DNA of 64,000 nucleotides from JAODBQ01 sp047602055. GTDB lineage: Bacteria; Actinomycetota; Acidimicrobiia; Acidimicrobiales; Ilumatobacteraceae. The notes under the pieces are model-generated. The model was given only the letters and a program-made list of their open reading frames with translations. It did no database searches and had not been told where the DNA came from. The translations under genes and the position numbers were made by a program. The stretch covers positions 744,001-808,000 of the forward strand of contig JASGIG010000001.1 of assembly GCA_047602055.1 (NCBI GenBank), given 5' to 3'. Positions 35,521 through 45,009 of the stretch are shown here, piece by piece (the first letter of the stretch is position 1; every line of letters begins with the position of its first letter).

Positions 35521-37794
35521 ATGAGCGCGCACGACACCTCGACCGACGACGCAGCACCGAAGCGGTTCAAGCCGCACCAGCTGGTCATCGCCATCGGCAT
35601 CTTCATGGGTGTCTTCACCCTGCTGTCGGGGATCATCCCGCAGTTCACCAAGTGGCACGGCACCAAGGCCATCTCCCGCGAGGTGTTCGAGGGCATCCCC
35701 GGCCCGCTGCAGGTCGCGTTCTACACCGTCGTGCCGGTGCTGCTGGTGTGGGGCGCGTTCGCCTTCGCCGACCGGGTCCGCAACTGGGAGCGCGGCGGCC
35801 CGGACCGGCGGCGGACGAACACGAAGACGATCAAGCAACGCCTCGGCGACTTCCGAGCCGGCGTCTACATGCAGACGCTGCTGCGCGACTCGGCCGCCGG
35901 GCTGATGCACTCGTTCATCTACTTCGGCTTCCTCGCCCTGCTCGGCGTGACGACGGTGCTGGAGATCGACCACCAGCTGCCGGAGAGCCTGAAGTTCCTC
36001 CACGGCCGCACGTACCAGGCGTACTCGTTCGTTCGGCGACCTCGCCGGCGTCGTGCTTCCTCGTCGGCATCGTCTGGGCGATCGTGCGCCGCTACACCCA
36101 GCGGCCGTACCGCATCCGCATCAAGACCAAGCCGGAGCACGCCCTGATCCTCGGCACGTTCCTGCGTGCATCGGCCTGTCACGGGCTTCCTCGCCGAGGC
36201 GTTCCGCATCGCCGAGATCGGCCGGCCGCGCTTCGAGATGTGGAGCTTCGTCGGCTACCCGCTCAGCAGCTCTGTTCGACGGGCTCGGCCACGACACCCT
36301 GGAGCTGTGGCACCAGCTCGTCGTGGGTCGCTGCACGTCGTCGCCTTCTGCCTGTTCCTCGTCATCCTCCCGGTGACGATGCTGCGGCACATGTTCACGT
36401 CGCCGCTGAACATGTACCTGAAGGACCGGGAGCGCCCGAAGGGGGCGATGAAGGCGATGCCGAACCTCACCGAGACCGAGCTGGAGACGTTCGGCGCCTC
36501 GGTGGTCGAGGACTTCACCTGGAAGCAGCTGCTCGACACCGACGCCTGCACGATGTGCGGCCGCTGCACCAGCGTCTGCCCGGCGCACGCCACCGGCAAG
36601 CCGCTCGACCCCGCGAGATCGTCCTCAAGACCGGCGAGGTGATGGCCGCCACCGCGCCGCGCGGCCCGGTCAGCCCGCCGATCGGCGTCGACAAGGAGAT
36701 CACGGTCAGCGCCAACTCGCTGTTCGAGCGGATCACCGCCGAGGAGGTGTGGAGCTGCACGACCTGCAAGGCGTGCGACGAGATCTGCCCGGTGAACATC
36801 GAGATCCTCGACAAGATCCTCGACATGCGCCGCTACCTGTCGCTGATGGAGTCGAACTTCCCCGCCGAGCTGGGCAACGCCTACCGGGCGATGGAGAACC
36901 AGTCGAACCCGTGGGGCATGAACCAGGGCGAGCGCGGCGACTGGGCCAAGGACCTCGACGTGACGATCGTCGACCCGGGCGAGCCGCTGACCACCGAGTG
37001 GCTGTACTGGGTGGGTTGCGCCGGGTCGTTCGACGACAAGAACAAGAAGGTCACCCAGGCGATGGCCAAGCTGCTGCGCCGGGCGGGCATCGAGGTGGCC
37101 GTCCTCGGGCCGAGCGAGATGTGCACCGGCGACTCGGCACGCCGTTCCGGCAACGAGTACCTGTTCCAGATGCTGGCGATGCCGAACATCGAGATGCTCG
37201 ACGGGATGGGTGTCAAGAAGATCATCACCCAGTGCCCGCACTGCTTCAACACGTTGAAGAACGAGTATCCGCAGCTCGGCGGCAACTACGAGGTCGTCCA
37301 CCACAGCCAGCTGTTGGAGCACCTCATCGAGTCGGGCCAGCTCGACGTGAGCGACGGCAACGCTGGAGGAGCGCATGACCTACCACGATTCGTGCTACCT
37401 CGGCCGGCACAACGACGTGTACCTCGCGCCGCGCAAGGTCGTCGGCTCGATCAAGGGCATCGAGGTGGTCGAGATGCAGCGCAACGGCACGAAGGGCATG
37501 TGCTGCGGCGCCGGCGGGGCGCGGATGTGGATGGAGGAGTCGATCGGCGTGAAGGTCAACGACGAGCGGGCCAAGGAGGCCCTGTCGACCGGGGCGTCAC
37601 GGGTCGCGACCGCCTGCCCGTTCTGCTACATCATGCTCGACGACGGCGTGAAGGCCGCCGGGGCGGACGACGACCAGGTGAAGGTGGCCGACATCTCGGT
37701 GCACCTGCTCGACGCGATCGAGAACGGCGAGCGGCGCCTGGCCGGCCTCGACGCCCCGCTGTCCCCCCTCGAATCCCCCGTCGCCGGCCAGTAG
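35521..37794 (+). pseudogene. Membrane-bound (Fe-S) oxidoreductase with CCG domains, multiply frameshifted
   Basis: Heterodisulfide-reductase-like respiratory protein of about 750 residues when repaired. N-terminal membrane domain with haem-type helices (LVIAIGIFMGVFTLLSGIIP, FYTVVPVLLVWGAFAFADRV, FIYFGFLALLGVTTV), a 4Fe-4S pair (CTMCGRCTSVCPAHATGKPL; CTTCKACDEICPVNIEI), then two cysteine-rich domains (YWVGCAGSFDDKNKK; CPHCFNTLKNEYP; MTYHDSCYLGRHNDVY; CCGAGGARMWMEE). It likely passes electrons from a flavoprotein to menaquinone. Eight small indels near 36030, 36057, 36165, 36180, 36271, 36325, 36610 and 37362 break the frame, but conserved residues persist between them. I read them as sequencing errors. 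Confidence 0.85.
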
Positions 37795-37861
37795 CCCGTC
37801 CGGCGCCGGGGCGTCGTGCCGGCCGTCAGTCGTCGGTGCGGGCGCCGAACGGCCGCCCGCC

Positions 37862-38003
37862 CTCGGTTTGTGTCAGCGCACAAACCGACGTGCACGTCTG
37901 TGCCCTGACACAAACCCGAACGCCCGGCTCACAGCCCGCCTCACTTCGGTTTGTGTCAGCGCACAAAGCGACGTGTGCGTTCGTGCGCTGACACAGATCC
38001 GGG
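37862..38003 (-). repeat. Two about 57-bp palindromic units (family R3), inverted relative to the 14-kb array
   Basis: Units at 37862-37918 and 37946-38003 separated by 27 bp. The first reads GGTTTGTGTCAGCGCACAAA, centre GACGTGCACGTC, then CTGACACAAACC: an almost perfect palindrome of about 27-bp arms. The arm that is constant in the 14-kb array is here on the left, so the units are inverted. The gap 37795-38045 contains nothing else I can name. Confidence 0.88.
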
Positions 38004-38045
38004 AGCCGGAAACTGTCGCGCGCCCCCTGCGTACGGTGCGCCGGC

Positions 38046-38840
38046 ATGGGAACCTCGTTCAAACTCGCCCGCCACGGGCTGCCGGCGGCGCACGTCGCGG
38101 GCCTCGACGCACTGATCCTCGGGATCGGCGGGGTGTGCCTCGCCAGCGGGCCGACCGCTGCCGCCGTGCGCGGCTATCCCGGCTTCGCCCTGCGACCGCC
38201 GTTCGACGTGATGATCGAGCGCGGCCGCTCGGTCAATCGTGCCGGGCATCGCGTGCACACGACGCTGGCACTGCCACAGATCGACCGTGCCCGGCTCTGT
38301 GGGTTGCCGGTGCTCAGCGGCACCCGGACCATCGTCGACCTCGCCGCGGTGCAGCCACCGGAGCGATTGCGCACCGCGCTCGACGCGGCCATCGAGGCTG
38401 GTGACACGTCACCGGACTTCCTGTTCCGGCGCATCGCCGACCTTCGTGACTCGGGCCGCTACGGCCTGCCGATGCTGGTCGACGTGCTCGTCGGCCACGA
38501 GCTCGACGGCGGCGGCCGCACATGGCTGGAGGCCGAGGTGCTCCGGCTGATCGCCGGGGCCGGCCTGCCGGCGCCCGTCTCCGAGGTCGTGCTCGCCCGG
38601 CGCGGCCGCCACGACGTGCGCGTCGACTTCCACTGGCCGGGCACCAACGTCGTGCTCGAGGCGCTCGGCTATCGCTGGCACCGCACGGAACGGCAGATGC
38701 AGGTCGACGCCGAGCGCATGAACGCCCTGCAGCTCGCCGGCCACGTCGTGCTGCAGTGCACCTACCGCGCCGTCGCCGCCGGCCTCGTCACGGTGCTCAC
38801 CGAACTGCGCGAGGCCCTGACGCTTGGGCGCGCCGCATGA
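38046..38840 (+). CDS. DUF559-type protein with AbiEi-like N-terminus
   Basis: A 264-residue protein. The N-terminal half (GIGGVCLASGPTAAAVRGYPGF, VHTTLALPQIDRARLCGLPVLSGTRTIVDLAAVQP) resembles the region found in AbiEi-family antitoxin-like proteins. The C-terminal half has the VSR/DUF559 nuclease-like core: VRVDFHWPGTNVVLEALGYRWHR ... RMNALQLAGHVVLQCTYR, with the Asp and Glu in D-x(n)-E positions but Leu where Asp/Lys is often seen. Enzymatic activity is uncertain. Such orphans are frequent in actinobacteria. It directly follows a palindrome array and ends 3 bases before the convergent dcd gene. Confidence 0.75.
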   Translation: MGTSFKLARHGLPAAHVAGLDALILGIGGVCLASGPTAAAVRGYPGFALRPPFDVMIERGRSVNRAGHRVHTTLALPQIDRARLCGLPVLSGTRTIVDLAAVQPPERLRTALDAAIEAGDTSPDFLFRRIADLRDSGRYGLPMLVDVLVGHELDGGGRTWLEAEVLRLIAGAGLPAPVSEVVLARRGRHDVRVDFHWPGTNVVLEALGYRWHRTERQMQVDAERMNALQLAGHVVLQCTYRAVAAGLVTVLTELREALTLGRAA

Positions 38841-38843
38841 ACG

Positions 38844-39413
38844 TCAGTCGTCGGTACGGAAGTTCTCGTAGTAGCGGCTGGGGGTCGGGCCGCGCTGGCC
38901 CTGGTACTTCGAGCCGTGCGCCCCCTGGCCGTATGGGTTGTCGGCCGGCGTCGTCATCCGCATGAAGCTCACCTGGCCGACCTTCATCGCCGGGTAGAGC
39001 GTGATCGGCAAGGTGGCGATGTTCGTCAGCTCCAACGTGATGTGCCCGTCGAACCCCGGGTCGATGAACCCCGCCGTCGAGTGGATGATCAGTCCGAGCC
39101 TCCCCAAACTCGATTTGCCGTCGATCCGGGCCACCATGTCGTCGGGGACGGCGATGCGCTCGAGGGTGCTGCCGAGGACGAACTCGCCGGGGTGGAGCAT
39201 GAACACGCCGTCACCGGGGATCTCGACCGGCTCGGTGAGGTCGACCGCCAGCTTGACGTCGATCACGCCGGAAGTGTGGTTGCGGAACACCCGGAACAGG
39301 TTCGAGAGCTTGACGTCGATCGACGACGGCTGCACGCAGCGCTCGTCGAACGGCTCGACGACGATGCGGCCGGCGGCGAGCTCCTCGCGAAGGCTGCGGT
39401 CGGAGAGGATCAC
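38844..39413 (-). CDS. dcd: dCTP deaminase
   Basis: A 189-residue trimeric enzyme turning dCTP into dUTP (or dUMP in bifunctional forms). VILSDRSLREELAAGRIVVEPFDERCVQPSSIDVKLSN, HPGEFVLGSTLERIAVPDDMVARIDGKSSLGRLGL (catalytic Glu and substrate loop) and HSTAGFIDPGFDGHITLELTN, tail QRGPTPSRYYENF. The GTG at 39413 gives the standard N-terminus. Divergent from the MFS transporter. Confidence 0.96.
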   Translation of the reverse strand: MILSDRSLREELAAGRIVVEPFDERCVQPSSIDVKLSNLFRVFRNHTSGVIDVKLAVDLTEPVEIPGDGVFMLHPGEFVLGSTLERIAVPDDMVARIDGKSSLGRLGLIIHSTAGFIDPGFDGHITLELTNIATLPITLYPAMKVGQVSFMRMTTPADNPYGQGAHGSKYQGQRGPTPSRYYENFRTDD

Positions 39414-39469
39414 GAGCCGACACCGTAACCAAGCGCGGCCGCACGCACTCCGGGCCACCGGGCCGACTC

Positions 39470-40960
39470 GTGGGCAATGATGAGCCGGTGACAGCGCGTC
39501 TCGTGGCGGCGAGCATCGGGCCGCCACGGCAATGGCCGCTGGCGATCGCCCACGGCCTGGCCGCGTCCGGCGACGCCTGCGTGGCGATCTCGCTGGCCGG
39601 CTCGCTGTTCTTCAACCTCAGCCCGGACGCGTCACGCGAGCAGGTGCTGCTCTACCTGCTGATCACGATGGCCCCGCTGGCGGTGCTCGCCCCGCTCGTC
39701 GGCCCGACGGTCGACCGCTTCAACCACCGGCCGCACCTCGTCGGCCTGGTCTGCTACGCGCTGCGCGCCGCGGCGTGTGTCGCCCTCGCGTTCTCGCTGT
39801 TCCAGCTGACGTTCTTCCTGTTCGCGATCGTCCTGCTGATGGCCAGCAAGGCCTCGGGGGTCGTCAAGCAGGCGCTGGTCCCGCTGGTCACCGACGATCC
39901 CGGTGACCTCGTGGCGACGTACGCCCGGCTCGCCCGGGTCAGCGCCGGCTTCGGCGGCCTCGGCGCGCTGGTCGGCGGCCTCGTGTTCCGCTGGTTCGGC
40001 GCCCCGTGGGTCCTCGCCGTCGGGGCGGTGTTCTTCAGCGCGTCGGCGATCGCCATCAGCCGACTGCAGCCCAGCGAGCGCTCGGCGATCGTGCCCGAGG
40101 ACGTCGAGTACGCCGAGACCCACCTGCCGACGATCGTCGTCGCCTCCATCGGGTTCATGGCGATCCGCATGGCAGTCGGCTTCTTCGTGTTCACGCTGGC
40201 GTTCACGTTGCGCCGCAACAGCGAACCGCCGTGGGTCTACGCCGCCGCGGTCGGCGTCTACGGCGCCGGCGCGTTCCTCGGCAACATCGTCACGCCGTTG
40301 CTGCGCCAGCGGTTCCCGGAGCAGACGCTGCTGACGATCGCCATCGGCGCCCCGGCCGCGCTCGCCCTCGTCGGAGTGCTCGGCACGTCACGCGGGCTGC
40401 TGCTCGTCGTCGCCTCGCTCGTCGGCCTGTCGACGACGCTCGGTCGCCACGCGTTCGACGCGATCCTGCAGTCACGGGCCCCGGCGGCGTGGCGGGGCCG
40501 CGCCGGCGCCCGCTACGAGACGCGCTTCTCGCTCGCCTACGTCGCCGGCGCCGTCGCAGCCACGCCGATCCGCCTGCCGGTGACGGCGAGCATGGCCGTG
40601 CTCAGCGTGATCTACGTCCCGACGATCGTCGTCTTCGTGCGCGCCTATGCCAGCGCCAAGCGGCTCGAGCACGGCCCGGCCAGCACGTCACTGCAGTCCG
40701 CCTTCGTGCGGCTCTCGTCGGCGGAGGGCCTGGCCCGCGTCGGCGACACCCGTGCGGCGATCGTCGAGTCGTTCGCCGCCGTCGACCTCGCCCAGCTGGC
40801 CGACGACAGGATCGGCGGCACCCCCGAGCGGACCGAGCTGGACCGGCTGCGCGCCGCCGCGCTGAGCACCGGCACACGCCCCACGGATGCGGACGCCGAG
40901 CGAGCGATCGCCCTGACCCGTTCCCTGCTCACCCGGAAGGTCGTGCGGCCGACGCGGTGA
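39470..40960 (+). CDS. MFS transporter
   Basis: About 496 residues with around ten to twelve hydrophobic helices in the first 400 residues (VLLYLLITMAPLAVLAPLVG, CYALRAAACVALAFSLF, FLFAIVLLMASKASG, GFGGLGALVGGLVFRWFG, PTIVVASIGFMAIRMAVGFFVF and others). The typical loop GPTVDRFNHRPHLV lies between helices 2 and 3. A cytoplasmic C-terminal tail of about 90 residues is unusual. Resembles the enterobactin-exporter-like branch; substrate unknown. The start could also be the GTG at 39488. Its 3' end overlaps the convergent lipoprotein gene by 32 bases. Confidence 0.85.
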   Translation: MGNDEPVTARLVAASIGPPRQWPLAIAHGLAASGDACVAISLAGSLFFNLSPDASREQVLLYLLITMAPLAVLAPLVGPTVDRFNHRPHLVGLVCYALRAAACVALAFSLFQLTFFLFAIVLLMASKASGVVKQALVPLVTDDPGDLVATYARLARVSAGFGGLGALVGGLVFRWFGAPWVLAVGAVFFSASAIAISRLQPSERSAIVPEDVEYAETHLPTIVVASIGFMAIRMAVGFFVFTLAFTLRRNSEPPWVYAAAVGVYGAGAFLGNIVTPLLRQRFPEQTLLTIAIGAPAALALVGVLGTSRGLLLVVASLVGLSTTLGRHAFDAILQSRAPAAWRGRAGARYETRFSLAYVAGAVAATPIRLPVTASMAVLSVIYVPTIVVFVRAYASAKRLEHGPASTSLQSAFVRLSSAEGLARVGDTRAAIVESFAAVDLAQLADDRIGGTPERTELDRLRAAALSTGTRPTDADAERAIALTRSLLTRKVVRPTR

Positions 40961-41420
40961 CCTCGGCCCGGTCGTCGGTGGCGGCGACGGTGAGGACGAG
41001 GTGCTGCTCGTCGGTCGAGTCGCGGTAGACGGTGACGCCGACCGGCATCTGCGTGACGCCCTTGCCGTCGAGCTCGTCGACGATCAGCAGCACCCCGTCG
41101 TCACGCACCGGCTCGCCCTCGACGTCAGAGTTGACGGCGTCGTCGCGGGCATCGGCGAAGCGCACCTTGGCGACGTCGACGGTGTTGCCGGCGACCTTGG
41201 CCTGCGTGCCGGCGTCGATGGTGGTGCCGGCCTCGGACGTCACGTAGATCACGGGAAGTGCCGCATCCGTGGCCGGCGGCCCGGCGCGGCCTGCCTGCCA
41301 GTCGACGATGGCCGTCAGGGCATCGGCCGCGCTGATCGACGGGGTCGGATCGTCGTCGGACGTGCACGCCACCGCCACCAGCACGAGGCTGGCGAGCGCC
41401 AGGGACCGGAAGACGCGCAC
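40929..41420 (-). CDS. Small lipoprotein
   Basis: A 163-residue exported lipoprotein. The signal peptide with lipobox (SLALASLVLVAVAC) gives a mature N-terminal Cys about residue 19. The mature part is mixed alpha/beta (DAALPVIYVTSEAGTTIDAG, VKVRFADARDDAVNSDV, DDGVLLIVDELDGKGVTQMPVGVTVYRD). I do not recognise the family. The GTG at 41420 starts just before the basic signal region. It overlaps the MFS gene tail-to-tail. Confidence 0.8.
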   Translation of the reverse strand: MRVFRSLALASLVLVAVACTSDDDPTPSISAADALTAIVDWQAGRAGPPATDAALPVIYVTSEAGTTIDAGTQAKVAGNTVDVAKVRFADARDDAVNSDVEGEPVRDDGVLLIVDELDGKGVTQMPVGVTVYRDSTDEQHLVLTVAATDDRAEVTASAARPSG

Positions 41421-41550
41421 TCCCGAAGCGTACGTCGCCACGCCCGGGCGGCCCGGTTGACTTGCCCGAACGAGCCTTGCGGGTCCCGACCCATCGGCAT
41501 GCCGTCACCACGAACGGTGGTTGGCTCCGTCGACGGGATCGAGGATGCCC

Positions 41551-42782
41551 ATGACCTCGGCTGCCGAGCAGCGGGCCGGTCGTCGCCTGGCGTTCGGTCG
41601 AGCACGCGCAGCGGGCGATGCCGCGGCTGCTCACCGAGGTCAACGCCCGGCCGGAGCTGGCCCGCGCCGCCCTCGCCAACCCGCTGTTCGCCGTCGAGGA
41701 GCTGGGCTGGTCGATCGACGAGGGCGTCCGCAGCACGTTCGAGCGGCGCATCCGCTTCACCGCCGACCTCGTCGCGCGGCTCGACGCGCTGGGGGTGCAG
41801 ATCGGCGAGATCACCGGTCGCCACGTCGAGCTCGACGACCCCCACGAGGTCGCCCGTCTCCTGTTCGACCAGTTGAAGCTGCCGGTCCCTGGCGCGCCCG
41901 CCCGACGAACCAGGCAACGACAGCCGGGGGCGACGATCCACGACGCGCTGCCGACCGCACCGCTGCCGCCCCGCCTGACGTGGTCGCCGGAGCCGGCACC
42001 GGACCAGCTGGCCGAGCCGGCCGGCGCGCACCCGGTGATCGCCCCGCTGCTGGAGTTCCGGCACCTCGACGCCGGCGTGGTCGAGCACGCCCTCGACGGC
42101 GACCGGGCGATGACCGTGCAGGCGATGGTCGGCTACCTCACCGACCGCGAGCCGCGCCGGCACCTCTACGACCTCGTCGCCGACGATCGCAACCGCCCTG
42201 GCGAAGCGCTGCGCCCGTCGCTGTGCCCGGCGACGTGCGGGGCGTTCGGCGGCGACGTCGGCCGGGCGGTGCCGATGGCGGTGACGCTGGAGCTGATCCA
42301 CAACGGGTTCCTCGTCCACGACGGCCTCGAGGACGGCAGCGACCATCGCCGTGGCTGGCCGACGATGCACCGCCTGCACGGGTCGGCGCTGGCGATCAAC
42401 GCCGGCGACGCGATGTACGTGCTCGTGCTGCGGCCGTTGACGGACTGCCGCGGCACGCTCGGGCCAGGTTTCGCCTGACGCTTGTTCTGCGAGATCGAGC
42501 ACATGATCCGTGAGTCCGTCGAGGGCCAGGCGATGGAGATCGGCCGGGTGCGCGACAACGTCTGCCACCTGCAACCCGACGACTACCTGCCGATGACGCC
42601 GAAGACGACGTGCTGGTACACGTGCATCCACCCAGGACGACCTGCTCAACCTCGTCGGCGACGAGCGCCCGTAGGTGGAACGGTTCCTGGCGGCGCCGCT
42701 CCGGTCTCGGCGCGCCGACGACGTGCGCCGGGTGCGGCGGCTGATGGACACAACCGGGAGCATCGACTTCGGCCGCTCGGGT
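41551..42782 (+). pseudogene. Polyprenyl synthetase (broken, with internal deletions)
   Basis: An isoprenyl diphosphate synthase with an N-terminal extension of about 90 residues (AMPRLLTEVNARPELARAAL, then NPLFAVEELGWSIDEGVRST). The synthetase core includes MAVTLELIHNGFLVHDGLED (first Asp-rich motif; the second Asp is Gly here), HRRGWPTMHRLHGSALAINAGDAM and IRESVEGQAMEIG. A frameshift near 41585, an in-frame TGA at 42476 and apparent deletions near 42630 and 42673 remove most of the second half. Fragments QDDLLNLVGDERPY and VERFLAAP ... MDTTGSIDFG remain. Whether biological or an assembly fault cannot be decided. Convergent with a geranylgeranyl reductase gene, so it probably makes a C20 or longer prenyl chain. 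Confidence 0.75.
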
Positions 42783-42784
42783 CG

Positions 42785-43934
42785 TGCTTGGCACGCGCGA
42801 CGTTCACCTCGAGCGCCGCCAGCCACAGCGGGGCCAGGGCCCGGTTGCGGATCAGCTCGACGATCGTGCCGGCGAGCGCCATGTCGTAGCGCAGCTCGTC
42901 GGCCACCCGGCGCTGGTACGGGCGCAGCCGAGCGGCCGACAGCTCGCCGGCGGCCAGCGCGTCGAGGATCGTCGCCGCGGCCCAGCGCCCGCTCCGCAGG
43001 GCGTACTGGATGCCCTCGCCGTTGAGCGGGTCGATCAGCCCGGGGCGGTGTCGCCGACGAGCACGGCGCGCGCATGGACCAGCGCGAGCTGCGGGTCGTA
43101 GGTGATCAGCGGCCACCCGACGACCCGCCCCGTCGGCTGCGCCCCGCCGAGTCGCCGGGCCAGCGCGGCGTCGCCGGCGCACAGCCGCAGGTCGCGCAGC
43201 CCCTCCGTCGACGGCGGGATCGTCGACAGCAGATCCCCAGCCGGAGGTTGGCCTCGCCACCGCCGGTCGGGAGCAGCCGGCAGTAGCCCGGGAGGCTGTC
43301 ACCGTTGAAGTGCAGGTCGGCCTGGTCCTGCGGCCCGGTGATGCCGGCGGCGTAGATCCGCACCGCCCATGATCCGGTCGTCCTTCGGCAGGGCGCCGCC
43401 GCGCAGCGTTCGGGCGATCAGCGAGCTGAAGCCGTCGGCGCTGACGACGGGCTTGCCGAGCCACTGCGCCGGCCGACCCTCGATGTCGGCACGCACCGTC
43501 ACCCAGTCGGCGTCACGCTCGACGGCGGTGGCCTTGGCCCGCTCGACGACCGTCGCCCCGACGCGCCGAGCCTCGGCGCGCACCCACCCGTCGAGCGTCA
43601 GCCGCGGGATCGTCCACCCGTCGCTCGCCAGGCCGTCGAGCGCCGGCAGCTGCCGGACGATCAGCGGCTTGCCGTCGAGGTGCCAGCGCGGCGTCACGGA
43701 TCTTGTTGGTGCGGGCGCACCCCGGCTCGTCGGTGACGCCGAGCGCCTTGAGCCTCGACGAGCGCCGCCGGCCCGACGAAGTCGCCGCACACCTTGTTCG
43801 CGAGGGAACGCACTGCGGTCGAGGACCACGACGGACACGCCGGCCGCAGCAAGGTGCGCAGCACACGCCGACCCCGCCGGGCCACCCCCGACGACGATCA
43901 CGTCGTGGTCGATCGCCCTCGTGGTGCGGATCAT
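42785..43934 (-). pseudogene. Geranylgeranyl reductase-family FAD enzyme, multiply frameshifted
   Basis: A flavoprotein that saturates prenyl chains. FAD site HDVIVVGGGPAGSACAAHLAAAGVSVVVLDR, then (other frames) KVCGDFVGPAALVE, LDGKPLIVRQLPALDGLASD, IPRLTLDGWVRAEARRVGA, VVSADGFSSLIARTLRGG, HFNGDSLPGYC, and the family block GLIDPLNGEGIQYALRSGRWAA. At least five indels (near 43040, 43230, 43370, 43690 and 43800) split it. The C-terminus near 42785 is lost at a junction with the polyprenyl synthetase. The ATG at 43934 has GGTGAGG upstream. Likely works on prenyl products of the neighbouring synthase. Confidence 0.8.
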
Positions 43935-44033
43935 CGGCAACCTCACCCGTCACCTGTCGCGCCCAGCGCCTCGGCCGGCTCAGCGTAGGCGTTGCTAGCA
44001 TGCCTGCCGGCCCGCTCCCGAGTGGGCAGTTCT

Positions 44034-44107
44034 GCGGGTGTAGTTCAACGGCAGAACATCAGCTTCCCAAGCTGAGAACGCGGGTTCGATTCCCGTCACC
44101 CGCTCCA
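44034..44107 (+). tRNA. tRNA-Gly (CCC)
   Basis: Acceptor GCGGGTG pairs with CACCCGC, the anticodon loop is TTCCCAA (anticodon CCC), the T arm is GGTTCGATTCC, and the CCA end is encoded at 44105-44107. Its 3' 44 bp are duplicated at 48152, marking it as the island's integration site. TAGCAT upstream at 43996-44001 may be the -10 box. Confidence 0.97.
44064..44107 (+). other. attL: 44-bp core in the 3' half of tRNA-Gly
   Basis: Identical over 44 bp to 48152-48195, from the anticodon loop to the CCA end. The full tRNA is kept on this side, so insertion did not disrupt it. Confidence 0.92.
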
Positions 44108-44164
44108 CGCGAAGTGCCTGGTAGACGTCCCGATCAGGGAATCCGGCGCCGCGGTCTCCGGGCT

Positions 44165-44186
44165 CGATGGGTTCAGGATGGGTTCG
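44165..44186 (+). repeat. Left arm-type repeat of the island
   Basis: ATGGGTTC-AGG-ATGGGTTC flanked by CG on both sides: a 22-bp element with an internal tandem, identical to 48024-48045 near the right end. Placement inside both att cores fits integrase arm-binding sites. Confidence 0.75.
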
Positions 44187-44243
44187 GCGCCCTCGAACAG
44201 CGCCCTCGAACGGGCTCCGCCATCGACCTCGTCCCGCTCGCGC

Positions 44244-44286
44244 AACGGCCCCGCGACGTGCTCGCGTGAGCCGCCGCGGGGCCGTT
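44244..44286 (-). terminator. Hairpin downstream of the integrase
   Basis: AACGGCCCCGCG (44244-44255) pairs perfectly with CGCGGGGCCGTT (44275-44286) around a 19-nt loop, 22 bases after the integrase stop. Confidence 0.7.
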
Positions 44287-44307
44287 CGCTGCATTGGGCT
44301 CAGCGTG

Positions 44308-45009
44308 TCAGCCGGCGCGGATCGCGACGATCTCCGCGGCTCGTGCCATCTTCACCGCCGCGAAGTCGGCTCCCACCCGTTCGGCAAGCTCGGCGTCCCG
44401 CTCCTCCGCAGCGTGCCGGTAGATCATCGCCGCCCGCGTCGTGCCATGCCCAAGCCGCGCTTGCAGCTCCCGTGTCGTGTACCCGGCACGAGCGGCCTCG
44501 GTACCGGCGTAGTGGCGCAGGTCGTGTAGATGGACCGTTGGTTTGAGCACGGCATTGCCGGCCTTGTCTCGCACGATCCGGCCCGCCTTGTCGATGGCCT
44601 CGACGGCGTGCCCGCAGGTGATCGCCGCCGCACACCACGCGCTGTACAGGTCAGCCTCCCGCACCGGCCGACCGTTGCCTCCGACGAACACCCATGACCG
44701 GCCGTCGGCGGCGGTGTAGGTGTCCATGTGCTGCACCAGTTCGGCCATGACTGCCGAGTTGAGCGCCACGGTCCGCTTGCCGGCGTCGCTCTTGGTCTCG
44801 CGTACCACGCGACCGCGGCCCTTGATCCGCTGAGCCTGGCCGCTGACCTTGATCGTGCGGTGCACCTCGTCCACGTGATGGCGTTGCAGCGCCAGCAGCT
44901 CGCCGCGCCGGAGTCCGCCGAACGCGGCGAGCAGCACGAGCGCGCGGTAGTGGGACTGAGGCGTTTCTGACTTTGCCGCGGAGAACGGGTTGGAAATGAT
45001 CCAACTCAT
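44308..45009 (-). CDS. Tyrosine recombinase/integrase, N-terminally truncated by an IS
   Basis: The catalytic domain of a phage-type integrase is present: first Arg in FGGLRRGELLAL, the block HLHDLRHYAGTEAARAG (His-x-x-Arg), LGHGTT and the nucleophile Tyr in MIYRHAAEE. Genuine integrase sequence starts at about 44966 (TPQSHYRALVLLAAFGGLRR). The first 15 or so codons of the open frame come from the IS end. The SAM-like and arm-binding N-terminal domains (about 150-180 residues) are missing and are not found beyond the IS. It therefore probably cannot bind the arm repeats. It sits next to attL, as expected. Confidence 0.88.
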   Translation of the reverse strand: MSWIISNPFSAAKSETPQSHYRALVLLAAFGGLRRGELLALQRHHVDEVHRTIKVSGQAQRIKGRGRVVRETKSDAGKRTVALNSAVMAELVQHMDTYTAADGRSWVFVGGNGRPVREADLYSAWCAAAITCGHAVEAIDKAGRIVRDKAGNAVLKPTVHLHDLRHYAGTEAARAGYTTRELQARLGHGTTRAAMIYRHAAEERDAELAERVGADFAAVKMARAAEIVAIRAG

